Assembly: GCF_014280435.1 (NCBI RefSeq)
Contig: NZ_CP060388.1
Span: 930,001-994,000, forward strand
Reading direction: 5' to 3'
Length of the DNA: 64,000 nucleotides
Source: Sphingobium sp. KCTC 72723
Lineage (GTDB): Bacteria; Pseudomonadota; Alphaproteobacteria; Sphingomonadales; Sphingomonadaceae
Numbering within the stretch: the stretch's first letter is position 1; each line of letters starts with the position of its first letter. The position numbers and the translations under genes are program-made. Shown here piece after piece: positions 54,297 through 63,869 of this stretch. The notes beneath the pieces were generated by a model, which was not told the origin of the DNA, ran no database searches, and was given only the letters and a program-made list of their open reading frames with translations.

Positions 54297-55664
54297 TCAG
54301 GGCAGCGCAGGCAGGCTCAGGATGAAGCGCGCGCCTTCGCCCGGCTCTCCGCCGATGCTGATGTCGCCGCCCATCGCGCGGGCCAGACGGCGGGAGATGT
54401 AGAGGCCGAGGCCACTGCCGCCTGCATCGTCGCGGCCCAGCCGCTCGAACTTCTCGAATATCCGCTCTCGATCCGCGATGGCGACGCCCGCCCCCTGATC
54501 GACCACCATGATCCGGCTCGTTCCGTCGCTTTGCTCGGCCATGACCTGCACCATGCTGCCTTCGGGCGCGTAGCGGATGGCGTTGCCGATCAGGTTCACC
54601 AATATCTGCAACACGCGGCGAAATTCGCCGCTCGCCATGACCATTGCGTCCGGCGCGGGGGCCGTGATCGCAATCTGCCGGTCGATCGCCTTGACCGCCA
54701 GCAGCCCGGCGGCACGACGGCCCAGATCGGCCAGGTCCACGTCCTCGGTCATCACGCTGAAATCGGGCCGGTCGATTGCCTGCAAATCCGCCAGATCGTC
54801 GACCAGCGCCATCAAATGCCGCCCCGCCGACGCAATATCCTGCGCATAGCCTGCATAGTCGGGCCGCAACGGCCCATCCATCTGCGCGCTGATCGTATCG
54901 GCGTTGGCGATGATCCGCCCCAGCGGCTGGCGCAGCGAACGGTCGAGCCGCTTGCCAAACTCGGCCGGATACAGCGTGATCGGCGCGTCCTGCGCCATCG
55001 GCGCAGTAACGCCGCGCTCGACCGGAAAGGCGGTGCCGCGATAACCGACCAACTGCCCGCCAAGGTCGAACAGGGGATAGGCGGACAACCGGAACAGCCG
55101 CGACGGATCGCTGGCCAGCGCCGCTTCCTGATCGCGAAAGGCACGCCGCTGGGCAAAGCCGCGCAGCAACGCCATATCGCCATCCTCATCGGCCTGAAGC
55201 TGGAAATAGCTGGAAAAACGGCTGCCCGGCACCGGCGGATCGGACGGCGGCACCCCCGCCGGATCGCGCCCCTCCATAATCATCTGGAACTGCAATTGCG
55301 TATCGACCTGCCAGGTCCAGCCTTCGGACAGCGCGGCAATATCGCTGTCGCGTCCACTCATCGGCGCGGTGACGACGGGCCGCTCGTGCCAGTCGATGAT
55401 CGACAGCGCTACACCCTCGCCCTCCGGCCGCGCCCGCACCCACATGTCGATATCGCATCGGTCCGTCGCGGCGATGACCGGACGGGACACGGTAATGCGC
55501 AACCGCATCGAAAGCCGCGCGATCGCGGCCAGTTGCGGAATGGCCAGCGCCACGCCGATGTCGCCCCCCGCTTCGCGCTGCAACGCCAGCAAAGGCGCGT
55601 CGGCGCTGGTCAGTACGCCTTGAGCCGATACCGATGCACGAATGATGGTCGGATGGGACGGCAT
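54297..55664 (-). CDS. histidine-kinase-like protein lacking the H-box histidine
   Basis: 455 residues, no membrane segments. N-terminal half carries a PAS-like sensor region. The DHp-like segment begins RSLRQPLGRIIANADT where active kinases have HELRTPL: position 242 is Arg (codon CGT, 54941-54939), so autophosphorylation at the usual site is not possible. The HATPase domain is intact: LVNLIGNAIRYAPEG (N box), VVDQGAGVAI (G1), FEKFERLG (F box) and GSGLGLYISRRLA (G2). It follows the DUF2336-type gene by 2 nt. It may act as a pseudokinase or ATP-dependent regulator. Confidence 0.85.
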   Translation of the reverse strand: MPSHPTIIRASVSAQGVLTSADAPLLALQREAGGDIGVALAIPQLAAIARLSMRLRITVSRPVIAATDRCDIDMWVRARPEGEGVALSIIDWHERPVVTAPMSGRDSDIAALSEGWTWQVDTQLQFQMIMEGRDPAGVPPSDPPVPGSRFSSYFQLQADEDGDMALLRGFAQRRAFRDQEAALASDPSRLFRLSAYPLFDLGGQLVGYRGTAFPVERGVTAPMAQDAPITLYPAEFGKRLDRSLRQPLGRIIANADTISAQMDGPLRPDYAGYAQDIASAGRHLMALVDDLADLQAIDRPDFSVMTEDVDLADLGRRAAGLLAVKAIDRQIAITAPAPDAMVMASGEFRRVLQILVNLIGNAIRYAPEGSMVQVMAEQSDGTSRIMVVDQGAGVAIADRERIFEKFERLGRDDAGGSGLGLYISRRLARAMGGDISIGGEPGEGARFILSLPALP

Positions 55665-55666
55665 GT

Positions 55667-56797
55667 TCACCAGCGCCCGACCCCGACCCCGGCCCCGCCT
55701 TCGCCAGCGATGCGGCGCAGATGGTCCAGCTTCGCGCGGAACGCGACGGGCGCCCGCAGGCCCGTGGCAGCGGCATCCGCCTGCCCTTCGCTCAACTGTT
55801 GATAAGCTTCGGCTTCCCGCACGATCGCTGCGTCCGACAGTGAAGGCCGCACCGGCCGCAACGCCAGCAGCAAGTGGCGATAATCGGCGTCCGATCCGCC
55901 CAGCACGCGGCACAGCGTCGCCACCTGCGCCACAGGTCCGACAACCAGAATATCCGTCACCTGAGCAATCGTCATGCGCACGCGGCGTGCGGCCAGCCCG
56001 GCAAACAGCAGAAACTGCCTTTGCCCCAGCGCCCCGCCCAGCAATTCGGGCGCATCGGCCCGGTCGCCCAGTTGCCGGACGAGCCGGTCGGCCTGCGCCA
56101 GCGGACTGGCCCCTTCATCATGATCGGCCAGCAATGCCCAGCCAGCCTTTTCGAACAGGCCGATCAGCGCGTCATCGGCATCCGGCACGCTGCGCTGCAT
56201 GACTGCGGCCAGGCAGGCCGCCGCCGTCCACACCAGTTCGGCAAAATATTCGGCGGGAACATCCGCCCGCATCGGCTGATCCTCACCGCCGCGCGCGATC
56301 CATCGTCCCTGCGCCAGCGCCAGCGCGATCACCGCGTCGCCATGGTCGGGATCATCGACGCGCAGCAACTCGTCGGCCATTCCGCCCGGATCGCCTTCGC
56401 CATCGGGCTGCCCCGACTGGCGCAACATCAAACTGACGCCCGCCCGCATCTGCATATGCGCCAGCAGGGAAGGGCTGATCAGGGTCGGCTGCATCCGCAC
56501 GCTGCGCCAGCATAAAGGGTCCGGCCAGCGATCCAGCGCCGCCGCAACTACAGGCTCTGCGTCGATCGCGGCCCGCAACGCCAGTTCGATCGTCGTCAGG
56601 CATCCGCCCAGATGCCGCCGCGTCTCCGCGATCAGCGCATCGTGGCGGACGCGATCTTCCATCGGAAAGAAAAACGCCAGGTCGATGGCATGGTCGACAG
56701 GCACGGCGGACATGCCGGCCATGACCCGCGCCATCGGCCAGCTGTCCATCATGGCCGCTCCGGTAAGGGACGAATAGGCGCTCATGGGGGCGACCAT
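55667..56797 (-). CDS. DUF2336-type all-helical protein
   Basis: 376 residues, Ala/Leu/Arg-rich and helical throughout; repeats of the type DALIAETRRHLGGCLTTIELALRAAID and LFEKAGWALLADHDEG resemble DUF2336 proteins found beside alphaproteobacterial signalling genes. No enzyme motif. ATG 56797 or 56785 may be the start. It is 2 nt upstream of the kinase-like gene and they should form one transcript, suggesting a shared pathway. Confidence 0.65.
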   Translation of the reverse strand: MVAPMSAYSSLTGAAMMDSWPMARVMAGMSAVPVDHAIDLAFFFPMEDRVRHDALIAETRRHLGGCLTTIELALRAAIDAEPVVAAALDRWPDPLCWRSVRMQPTLISPSLLAHMQMRAGVSLMLRQSGQPDGEGDPGGMADELLRVDDPDHGDAVIALALAQGRWIARGGEDQPMRADVPAEYFAELVWTAAACLAAVMQRSVPDADDALIGLFEKAGWALLADHDEGASPLAQADRLVRQLGDRADAPELLGGALGQRQFLLFAGLAARRVRMTIAQVTDILVVGPVAQVATLCRVLGGSDADYRHLLLALRPVRPSLSDAAIVREAEAYQQLSEGQADAAATGLRAPVAFRAKLDHLRRIAGEGGAGVGVGRW

Positions 56798-56843
56798 AAT
56801 CCCACGTCCTTAAAATGCACTAAACCCTGACAGCTAAAAATCG

Positions 56844-58010
56844 TCAGTCGCGCGAACGCAGGATGATGGCCCCTGCCGAAGCGATCAGCGCCAGCATCGC
56901 TACCCGAAACCCCTGCGCCAACATCCCGAACAGGCCAGCGATAATCAGCAGGGGCAGCACCGTGCCGGGCGTCACGATCATCCATGGCCGCGCATGGCCG
57001 GTCCGCCGCCATCGGTCCGCCACCAGCATGATGCCCAGCAACAGCGCAAGGTCCGCCGCCATCGTGCTGCCCCCTGCCAGCACCATGCCTAACAGCGCCA
57101 GCACCGGCGCGGCAAAGGCCAGCCCGTTGGTGGGCGGCGACCGCAGCGCCAGTTCGTCCAGCCGATCCGCCACTTCCGCCAACAGCAGGGATAGCAGCAG
57201 CAGGCAAAATCCGGTCAGCGTCCATAAGAGCTGGATCGGCACCAGCGCGATTGCGCCCAGCGCAATGGCCGCGACCCGCACCTGCATGGCTGGCACCTGC
57301 ATCCGCATCAGCGCGGGGCCGATCATCCGCGCCAGGGGGGAAAGGACATAATGTTCCACCCCTCCCCGTGACCGCCCGTTGGTAACGCCCGCCGCCGTCA
57401 CTGCCTGCGCCACCAGGTCCGCCTGCTGCTGGCTGTCGACCAGCGCCACGCGCCCCTCCATCAGATCATCCTGTGGCACGGTGACGCGCCGCGCGCCTTT
57501 CTGCACCGCCGCACGCACCAGCGTCAGCGATAAATCCCAATCCCCGATCATATCGATCGTGCCGAACAGCAACGCCGGGCCGATCCGCGCCAGCCCCGCC
57601 CAGCGTTGCCCCGCGTCGATCCGCTCGAACGGCGTGCTGGCCCGGCTGTCGTCCGTCACTAACAGGGCATTGCCCTCCATCGCACCCATCGCCTCGACAT
57701 GGGCCTGCGATACGATCGCGCCATCGGCGACCAGCAATATGTCGGCGTCGCGCGGCGCATCACGCACCAGCGACACCATGTCCCGCACCAAAGCGACCGC
57801 GATTCCGTCCGCGCTCAGCCGATCGACTGCCTGCGACAGGGCAGGCGTGATGACGCTGACCAATATCATGATGCGGTCCGCCCCCGCCTGCGCGGCCTGT
57901 CGCGCCTGATATTCCACCAGCGTCTGACCGGCAAAATGCAAGCTCGCCCGCAACCCTGCGGCCGAATCGGCACACGCCCGACTGGCGCTCAAAATAGCGG
58001 CAAAACCCAT
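56844..58010 (-). CDS. nucleotidyltransferase-like / CDP-alcohol-transferase-like membrane fusion
   Basis: 388 residues. The N-terminal 190 residues look like a nucleotide-sugar-transferase fold (FAGQTLVEYQARQAAQAGAD, VVSLVRDAPRDADILLVADG, NALLVTDD). The C-terminal 180 residues contain GGVEHYVLSPLARMIGPALMR and five to six membrane helices, resembling CDP-alcohol phosphotransferases, but the D-G-x2-A-R...D-x3-D signature is degenerate (EVADRLDELALR). Similar fusions make inositol or glycerol phosphodiesters. The broken motif suggests an altered or lost second activity. Reads toward the DUF2336-type gene, 46 nt away. Confidence 0.55.
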   Translation of the reverse strand: MGFAAILSASRACADSAAGLRASLHFAGQTLVEYQARQAAQAGADRIMILVSVITPALSQAVDRLSADGIAVALVRDMVSLVRDAPRDADILLVADGAIVSQAHVEAMGAMEGNALLVTDDSRASTPFERIDAGQRWAGLARIGPALLFGTIDMIGDWDLSLTLVRAAVQKGARRVTVPQDDLMEGRVALVDSQQQADLVAQAVTAAGVTNGRSRGGVEHYVLSPLARMIGPALMRMQVPAMQVRVAAIALGAIALVPIQLLWTLTGFCLLLLSLLLAEVADRLDELALRSPPTNGLAFAAPVLALLGMVLAGGSTMAADLALLLGIMLVADRWRRTGHARPWMIVTPGTVLPLLIIAGLFGMLAQGFRVAMLALIASAGAIILRSRD

Positions 58011-58100
58011 ATGCTGAATTAGTCGACCCGATTGTTGTTCAGCCGACCTTTTCGCAAGGTGGAACGCTTCGCGCAAGCAAAGCCGTGCAGGAACGCAGAT

Positions 58101-58403
58101 TCAGTCCTGTTGCAGCGTCGCCAGCGCCGCGCGCACGCGCCGCAACGCGCGCGGATCCCCCGGTGCAGCCTCCGCCGCTTCGTCGGCCAGCACCATCAGC
58201 GCCGTAACGCCGAAACTCGCGGCCAGACCTTTCAACCGCCATGCCGCCAACTGCCAGTTCGCGTCGCACCGCGCCCGGCTCAGCAGGTCGACCTGCCGTT
58301 CCGCGCTCTCCATGAACGCGACGCGCAGGTCGGCGATCAGGGCGCTGTCGTCGCCGACGGCCGCGGAAAGGGCTGCATGAAGGGCGCCGGGATCATAAGA
58401 CAT
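58101..58403 (-). CDS. HPt-like domain protein lacking the phospho-accepting histidine
   Basis: 100 residues, four-helix bundle like histidine phosphotransfer proteins. The active-site helix reads AAWRLKGLAASFGV where functional proteins have H-x-LKG-x-A-x-x-x-G: position 55 is Trp (codon TGG, 58241-58239). It cannot accept phosphate in the known manner, so it may bind a response regulator as a decoy. It is divergent from the TipN-like gene (79 nt between starts). Confidence 0.8.
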   Translation of the reverse strand: MSYDPGALHAALSAAVGDDSALIADLRVAFMESAERQVDLLSRARCDANWQLAAWRLKGLAASFGVTALMVLADEAAEAAPGDPRALRRVRAALATLQQD

Positions 58404-58482
58404 GCGACAGACGCTACCGGGATTGCGTTAAGTTTTGGTAACAGGGCATTTCCGCGCGCGGAAAAGATGCTAGGATGGCAAT

Positions 58483-61170
58483 ATGACAGGGGGCAGCACA
58501 ATCGTCGAATTCTGGCGCGATCCATCGACCGCGACAGGAACGCAGGCAAAGGCGGATGACATCCTCCTTTTGGATCAAAGCGTTCTGGACCTGGATGAAC
58601 CCTATTTGGAAGACCCCGATTCAGACGGTCAGGACAGCGACAGGCGGACGGGGCGGGTGCGCATCGCCCTGTCGCTGCTGGGCCTTGGCTGGGTCGGTTT
58701 TGCCGGCTGGGCGATCATCAGTTCGGGGGATCTTGCCGCTGGCCCGTCGCTCTGGGCAGGTGCTGTCGCCACTTTGGTCGCGCCGCTCATCCTGCTCGCG
58801 CTCGCCTATCTGCTGCTCATCCGCAACAGCCGCTCCGAATCGCGGCGTTACCTTGATACCGCGCGCGCCCTGCGCACCGAAACCGATCTGCTCGAACTGC
58901 GCATAGCCCGCATCGCGACCCAGCTCGAATCGGCGCGGCAGACGATGCAGGATCAGGCCGAACTGCTCGACAGCTATGGCGCCGCCGCCAGCAGCAATAT
59001 GGAAGCATCGGCCGAACTGATCGCCTCGCGCGCACAAACCACGGCCGAACGCGCCGATGCCGCCGAACGCGCCGGCACCGCGCTGATCGCGCGCATGGAC
59101 ATGCTGATCGGCTCGATTCCCGAACTGGAAGATCGCACTGGCCGCATGGCGGCGCAGATCATGGACAATGGCCATGCATTGGCCGAACGGATCGACACGC
59201 TCGAAACGCGCCTGCACGCGCTGGCCGAATTGTCGGACGACGCGCGCGCCCGCACCCTGTCCGCGACCAAGAGCCTGTCGAGCCAACTCACTCAGTTGCA
59301 GGAATCGACTCGCGCCGCGAGCGAGGAAGTCACTGGCCTGGCCGACATTGCCACCAACCGCATCGAAGCGACGAGCCAGAGCGCGCGGCACGCGATGGAA
59401 AACAGCCGCCAGCTACTGGAAACCCAATCCTCCGCCCTGACCGGCCTGATCGGCACGGCGCAGGCCGGGGTCGCCGACACCAGCAAAAGCATCCGCGCAA
59501 CGCTCGCCCGCGATCTGGACAGCGCGCAGGCGGACATGCGCGAACGCATGGAAGTCGCGCTGCAAAATGTGCGCGCGACGCTTGGTTCCACTGACGATGG
59601 CCTGTCACGCCGCGCCGAAGCGCTCGAAGCGCTGGTCGCCGCCGCGCAGGCGGGCATAGGCAGCGCCAGCCAGAGCGCCCTCGACACTCTGAGCCGTGAC
59701 ATGAACGCGATAGAGATCGACCTGCGCGCGCGGCTGGACGCCACGCTCACGCGGGCGCAATCGACTCTTGCCCTGACAGACGCCAGCCTGACCGGGCAAT
59801 CCGCCACGCTCGACGGCCTGATCGCCCGCTCGCACGACACGCTCGACGCCATCGGGCGGGACACCGTTGCGGGCCTTGCCGACACGATCGGCGACGTCGA
59901 AAGCCGCCTGCATCACATCAACCACATGGTCGAAGGGCAACGGACGCTGATGTCCGGCCTGCACGCCAATCTGCACGACACGATCGAAGCAACCGAAAGC
60001 CGCTTCGCCACGCTGGAGGACAGCGCGCTGGCGCGGAGCCAGCGGCTGACCGATGCGCTGGTCCGGCTGACGGCAGAAACCCAGCGGATCGACGGCGCGC
60101 TCGCGGCAGGTGGGCTGAATGCCGAACGGTTGATCGGCTGCGCCGAAAACCTGCTCGTGGCGCTGGATTCCAGCGTGCGTGAACTGGACGAAACCTATCC
60201 CGGCACACTCGACCGCTTCGACGCCCGGCTAGAACAGAGCCGCGCGCTGCTGGGCAATACGACACCCGAAATGGAGCGTCTGGAAGCCATTTCGCAGGCG
60301 CTGGTCGGCCGTGCCGAGGAAGCCGAAGAACTGCTGCGCGGCCAGGGCAGCCGCCTGACCGAATGGCTGGAAAGCACGCAGGGCGGGCTGGAGGCCAATC
60401 GCGATCTGGTCGACCGGCTGCGCATCGCGCTTGACGGCGCGCATCAGGACGCGACACGGATTACCGAAGGCGCCGGGCCACTCCTCATCACCGCCCTGCT
60501 CCGGGTCAAGGACACAGCCGATCAGGCCGCCGAACGCGCGCGTCAGGCGCTGGGCCGCGCCATTCCCGAAGCGGCGCAGGCACTGGCCGACGCCAGCGAA
60601 CAGGCGATGCAGGATGCGCTGGGCGACAGAGTGACCGCGCAGATCGAACAGGTCGCCCGCGTGGCCGAAGAAGCGGTCAAGGCCGCGCATCAGGCGTCCG
60701 AACGCCTCACCCGTCAGCTACTGACGATAGCGGACACCAGCGCCAGTGTGGAACAGCGGATCGAGGAAGCCGAACGCGCATCCGAAACCCGCGACCGCGA
60801 CCATTTCGCCCGCCGTTCGGCGTTGCTGATCGAATCGCTCAACAGCACGGCGATCGACGTGGCCAAGATTTTGTCCAACGACGTTACCGATTCCGCCTGG
60901 TCCGCCTATCTGAAGGGGGATCGCGGTGTGTTCACGCGGCGCGCGGTCAAGCTGCTGGACGCCGGAGAATCCCGTGAAATCGCGCTCCATTATGACAATG
61001 ACGCCGAATTCCGCGACCATGTGAACCGCTACATCCATGATTTCGAAGGGATGCTGCGGATCATTTTGTCGGCCCGCGACGGCAATGCTCTGGGCGTCGC
61101 CATTCTCTCGTCCGACATGGGTAAGCTCTATGTCGCTCTGGCGCAGGCGATCGAGCGGCTGCGTCAATGA
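58483..61170 (+). CDS. TipN-like polarity protein candidate (two TM helices + long coiled coil)
   Basis: 895 residues. Two N-terminal membrane helices (about 62-82 and 92-112) with a short loop, followed by a very long coiled-coil region (about 120-770) rich in Ala, Glu, Arg and Leu, and a compact conserved C-terminal domain (about 780-895, AIDVAKILSNDVTDSAWSAY, MLRIILSARDGNALGVAIL). Caulobacter TipN, the birth-scar landmark, is 888 residues with the same architecture. It precedes or neighbours signalling genes, which fits a polarity role. Similarity rests on architecture and on the C-terminal block; sequence identity was not measured. Confidence 0.6.
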   Translation: MTGGSTIVEFWRDPSTATGTQAKADDILLLDQSVLDLDEPYLEDPDSDGQDSDRRTGRVRIALSLLGLGWVGFAGWAIISSGDLAAGPSLWAGAVATLVAPLILLALAYLLLIRNSRSESRRYLDTARALRTETDLLELRIARIATQLESARQTMQDQAELLDSYGAAASSNMEASAELIASRAQTTAERADAAERAGTALIARMDMLIGSIPELEDRTGRMAAQIMDNGHALAERIDTLETRLHALAELSDDARARTLSATKSLSSQLTQLQESTRAASEEVTGLADIATNRIEATSQSARHAMENSRQLLETQSSALTGLIGTAQAGVADTSKSIRATLARDLDSAQADMRERMEVALQNVRATLGSTDDGLSRRAEALEALVAAAQAGIGSASQSALDTLSRDMNAIEIDLRARLDATLTRAQSTLALTDASLTGQSATLDGLIARSHDTLDAIGRDTVAGLADTIGDVESRLHHINHMVEGQRTLMSGLHANLHDTIEATESRFATLEDSALARSQRLTDALVRLTAETQRIDGALAAGGLNAERLIGCAENLLVALDSSVRELDETYPGTLDRFDARLEQSRALLGNTTPEMERLEAISQALVGRAEEAEELLRGQGSRLTEWLESTQGGLEANRDLVDRLRIALDGAHQDATRITEGAGPLLITALLRVKDTADQAAERARQALGRAIPEAAQALADASEQAMQDALGDRVTAQIEQVARVAEEAVKAAHQASERLTRQLLTIADTSASVEQRIEEAERASETRDRDHFARRSALLIESLNSTAIDVAKILSNDVTDSAWSAYLKGDRGVFTRRAVKLLDAGESREIALHYDNDAEFRDHVNRYIHDFEGMLRIILSARDGNALGVAILSSDMGKLYVALAQAIERLRQ

Positions 61171-61172
61171 TG

Positions 61173-62552
61173 TCAGATCAGGTAACCCACCTCATATAGT
61201 CCCCAGCGCTTCCCTGCGAAGATCAGCGGCACGAACGCACTGCGCAGCGCCCGATAACGCCCCTCGCCCAGATCCTGGCGATAGGTGAACAGGAAAAAGT
61301 CGCCCTCTCCGTCCAGCGCCCGGCGCGTCTGGCTGTCCATGAACATCTGACGGTTGCGGGCATGTTCCATATTCCATGCCCGCTCTCCTGGTCGCTGCGG
61401 CTGGCTGCGCGCGCTGATATGCGTGGGCAGCCAACCGTTCATGTCGATCAGGCAACACCCCACGATCGCGCTGTCCTCACCCGTTTGCCGGTCCAGCATC
61501 GGGCGTAGCGCCGTATCGGCGAAATCCGCCAGCCGCGTGGCATATTGCGGCGGATCGGACCCTTCGATCATGCGATAATCATTGTCGAACAGGTCGGACA
61601 GATGCAGCGCGCCGTCGGCGATGGCCCGTTCGATCCGCTCGGTCACTTCCTCTGCGCCTTCCTCCGCCAGCGCGATGTAGCGGCTGTTGCGCGTGCGTTG
61701 CGGCCCATGGGCGGCGGTATTGAGCATGTCGTTGGCCATGCCTTCCAGCGCTTCAAGCTGCCCGCGCGCCATGTCGACTCGCACCGCGCTTTCGCCAGCC
61801 GACTGGCTGAACGCGGCCAGTCCCTGGCGCAACGCCGATACATCGCCATCGGCGGCATCGGTGCAGGTCACGATGGCTCCGGACCGCTCGCCAAACTGGC
61901 TTACCAGCGATGCGATTTCCGCCATGGTCATCCGCAACCTGTCGATATGCCCGCCAACGTCGCGCCCCCGCACGATATTGGCTTCCACGCCGCCGATCAA
62001 CGCGCGGGCGTCCCGGTCCAGCTGGCCCAGCTTGTCACCCACCGACGCGGCCGATTCGCCCGCTTGCCCGGCCAGTCGCCGTATCTCGTCCGCCACGACC
62101 GCAAAGCCCTGCGTCGCTTCGCCGCCCCGTGCCGCCTCGATCGCGGCATTGACGCCCAACAGGCGGGTCTGCCGCGCAATCGCGCCCAGCTGGTCGGAAA
62201 TATCCCCCACCACCCCGATCACCGTCAAAAACTGGCGCAAATGCCCTTCCAGCCCCGTGACATGATCCACCAGCCCCGCGACCTCGCCCAGCGACAGCGT
62301 CACGACGTCATGCCCGTCCGCGATGATGCGCCCCGCGCGGCGCGCCGTCAGGCTCAATTCCTGTGCCGCAGCGACGCTTTCATTCTGGCTGGCGGCCAGC
62401 ATGTCCATATTCGCCTGCAAATCCGACAGGCGCGTCGAATCGCGCTGGATGCGCCGGTTCAGGCGGCTGAGATACCCGGCCGTCTCGCTGCACTGCAATG
62501 CGATGTCGCCCGATCTTTCCCCAAGGTCGGCCAACAAGTCCCTGTTTTCCAA
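61173..62552 (-). CDS. soluble methyl-accepting-chemotaxis-like protein
   Basis: 459 residues with no membrane segment. The helical hairpin of the signalling domain is recognisable: [34 protein letters not shown] and [20 protein letters not shown]-terminal PAS-like or cache-like region (about 330-459) includes [19 protein letters not shown] and the end [14 protein letters not shown]. Soluble receptors of this kind feed CheA or non-chemotaxis kinases. Convergent with the TipN-like gene, 2 nt apart. Confidence 0.8.
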   Translation of the reverse strand: MENRDLLADLGERSGDIALQCSETAGYLSRLNRRIQRDSTRLSDLQANMDMLAASQNESVAAAQELSLTARRAGRIIADGHDVVTLSLGEVAGLVDHVTGLEGHLRQFLTVIGVVGDISDQLGAIARQTRLLGVNAAIEAARGGEATQGFAVVADEIRRLAGQAGESAASVGDKLGQLDRDARALIGGVEANIVRGRDVGGHIDRLRMTMAEIASLVSQFGERSGAIVTCTDAADGDVSALRQGLAAFSQSAGESAVRVDMARGQLEALEGMANDMLNTAAHGPQRTRNSRYIALAEEGAEEVTERIERAIADGALHLSDLFDNDYRMIEGSDPPQYATRLADFADTALRPMLDRQTGEDSAIVGCCLIDMNGWLPTHISARSQPQRPGERAWNMEHARNRQMFMDSQTRRALDGEGDFFLFTYRQDLGEGRYRALRSAFVPLIFAGKRWGLYEVGYLI

Positions 62553-62693
62553 GCGCGCCCCGTCTCTTTTCGATCATATCGAGTGTGACGGATTAACCAT
62601 GCGCTGCAACACTTAATATTCCGCCCTCCCAATGCGACAGGCCATCGCAGCCCCGGCTTGCATCGCGCGGCGCGCTGGCCGAAAAGCAACTTC

Positions 62694-63869
62694 ATGCTCC
62701 TCAACTTTCTCGACGCCCTGCGTGCAGCGGGCATCCCCGCCAGCATCAAGGAACATCTCCTGCTGCTCGAAGCGCTGGATCGCGACGTCATCGACCGGAC
62801 GCCGGATAATTTCTATTATCTCGCCCGCGCGACCTATGTGAAGGATGAAGGGCTGCTCGACCGCTTCGACCAGGTTTTCGCCAAGGTCTTCAAAGGCGTA
62901 CTGGGCAACGAAGGCGTAGAGGCAGAAATACCGGAGGAATGGCTGCGCCTGGTCGCGGAAAAATATCTCAGCCCCGAAGAGATGGAGAAGATCAAGTCCC
63001 TGGGCGATTGGGACGAGATTATGGAGACGCTCAAAAAGCGGCTGGAGGAACAGCAGGGCCGGCATCAGGGCGGCAACAAGTGGATCGGCACCGGCGGCAC
63101 GTCCCCCTTCGGCCATGGCGGCTATAATCCCGAAGGCGTCCGCATCGGCGGGGAAAGCAAGCACAAGCGCGCGATCAAAGTGTGGGAAAAGCGCGACTTC
63201 GCCAATCTCGACAACACAAAAGAGTTAGGAACCCGCAACATCAAGGTGGCGCTGCGCCGCCTGCGCCGTTTCGCCCGCGAAGGATCGGCCGAGGAACTGG
63301 ATCTGGACGAAACCATCCGTGGCACCGCGCGGCAGGGCTGGCTCGACATAAGGATGCGGCCCGAACGGCATAATGCGGTCAAGCTGCTGCTATTTCTGGA
63401 CGTGGGCGGATCGATGGATCCGTTCATCAAGCTGTGCGAGGAACTTTTCTCCGCCGCGACCGGCGAATTCAAGAATATGGAATTTTTCTACTTCCACAAT
63501 TGCCTCTATGAAGGCGTGTGGAAGGATAATCGCCGCCGCTTTGCCGAACGCACCCCGACATGGGACATCCTCCACAAATATGCCCATGACTATAAAGTGA
63601 TTTTCGTCGGCGACGCCGCGATGAGTCCCTATGAAATCACGCACCCCAGCGGATCGGTCGAACATATGAACGAGGAAGCAGGCGCGGTCTGGCTCCAACG
63701 GGTCGCCCATACCTATCCTGCGACCGTGTGGCTCAATCCAGCGGCGCAGGCGCATTGGGGCTATAGCCAGTCGACTCGCATCATCCGCGACCTGATGAAC
63801 GACCGCATGTATCCGTTGACGATCGAGGGGATCGACGCGGCAATGCGCGAACTCACCCGCAAACGCTGA
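62694..63869 (+). CDS. VWA-domain protein (CoxE-like)
   Basis: 391 residues from ATG 62694. The N-terminal 130 residues are helical (LLNFLDALRAAGIPAS); then a Gly-rich segment, and a VWA domain whose MIDAS begins LFLDVGGSMD (Asp236, Gly, Ser). Family members work with MoxR-type AAA ATPases in enzyme maturation, but no ATPase gene is in this window. Its stop overlaps the next start (TGATG). Confidence 0.8.
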   Translation: MLLNFLDALRAAGIPASIKEHLLLLEALDRDVIDRTPDNFYYLARATYVKDEGLLDRFDQVFAKVFKGVLGNEGVEAEIPEEWLRLVAEKYLSPEEMEKIKSLGDWDEIMETLKKRLEEQQGRHQGGNKWIGTGGTSPFGHGGYNPEGVRIGGESKHKRAIKVWEKRDFANLDNTKELGTRNIKVALRRLRRFAREGSAEELDLDETIRGTARQGWLDIRMRPERHNAVKLLLFLDVGGSMDPFIKLCEELFSAATGEFKNMEFFYFHNCLYEGVWKDNRRRFAERTPTWDILHKYAHDYKVIFVGDAAMSPYEITHPSGSVEHMNEEAGAVWLQRVAHTYPATVWLNPAAQAHWGYSQSTRIIRDLMNDRMYPLTIEGIDAAMRELTRKR

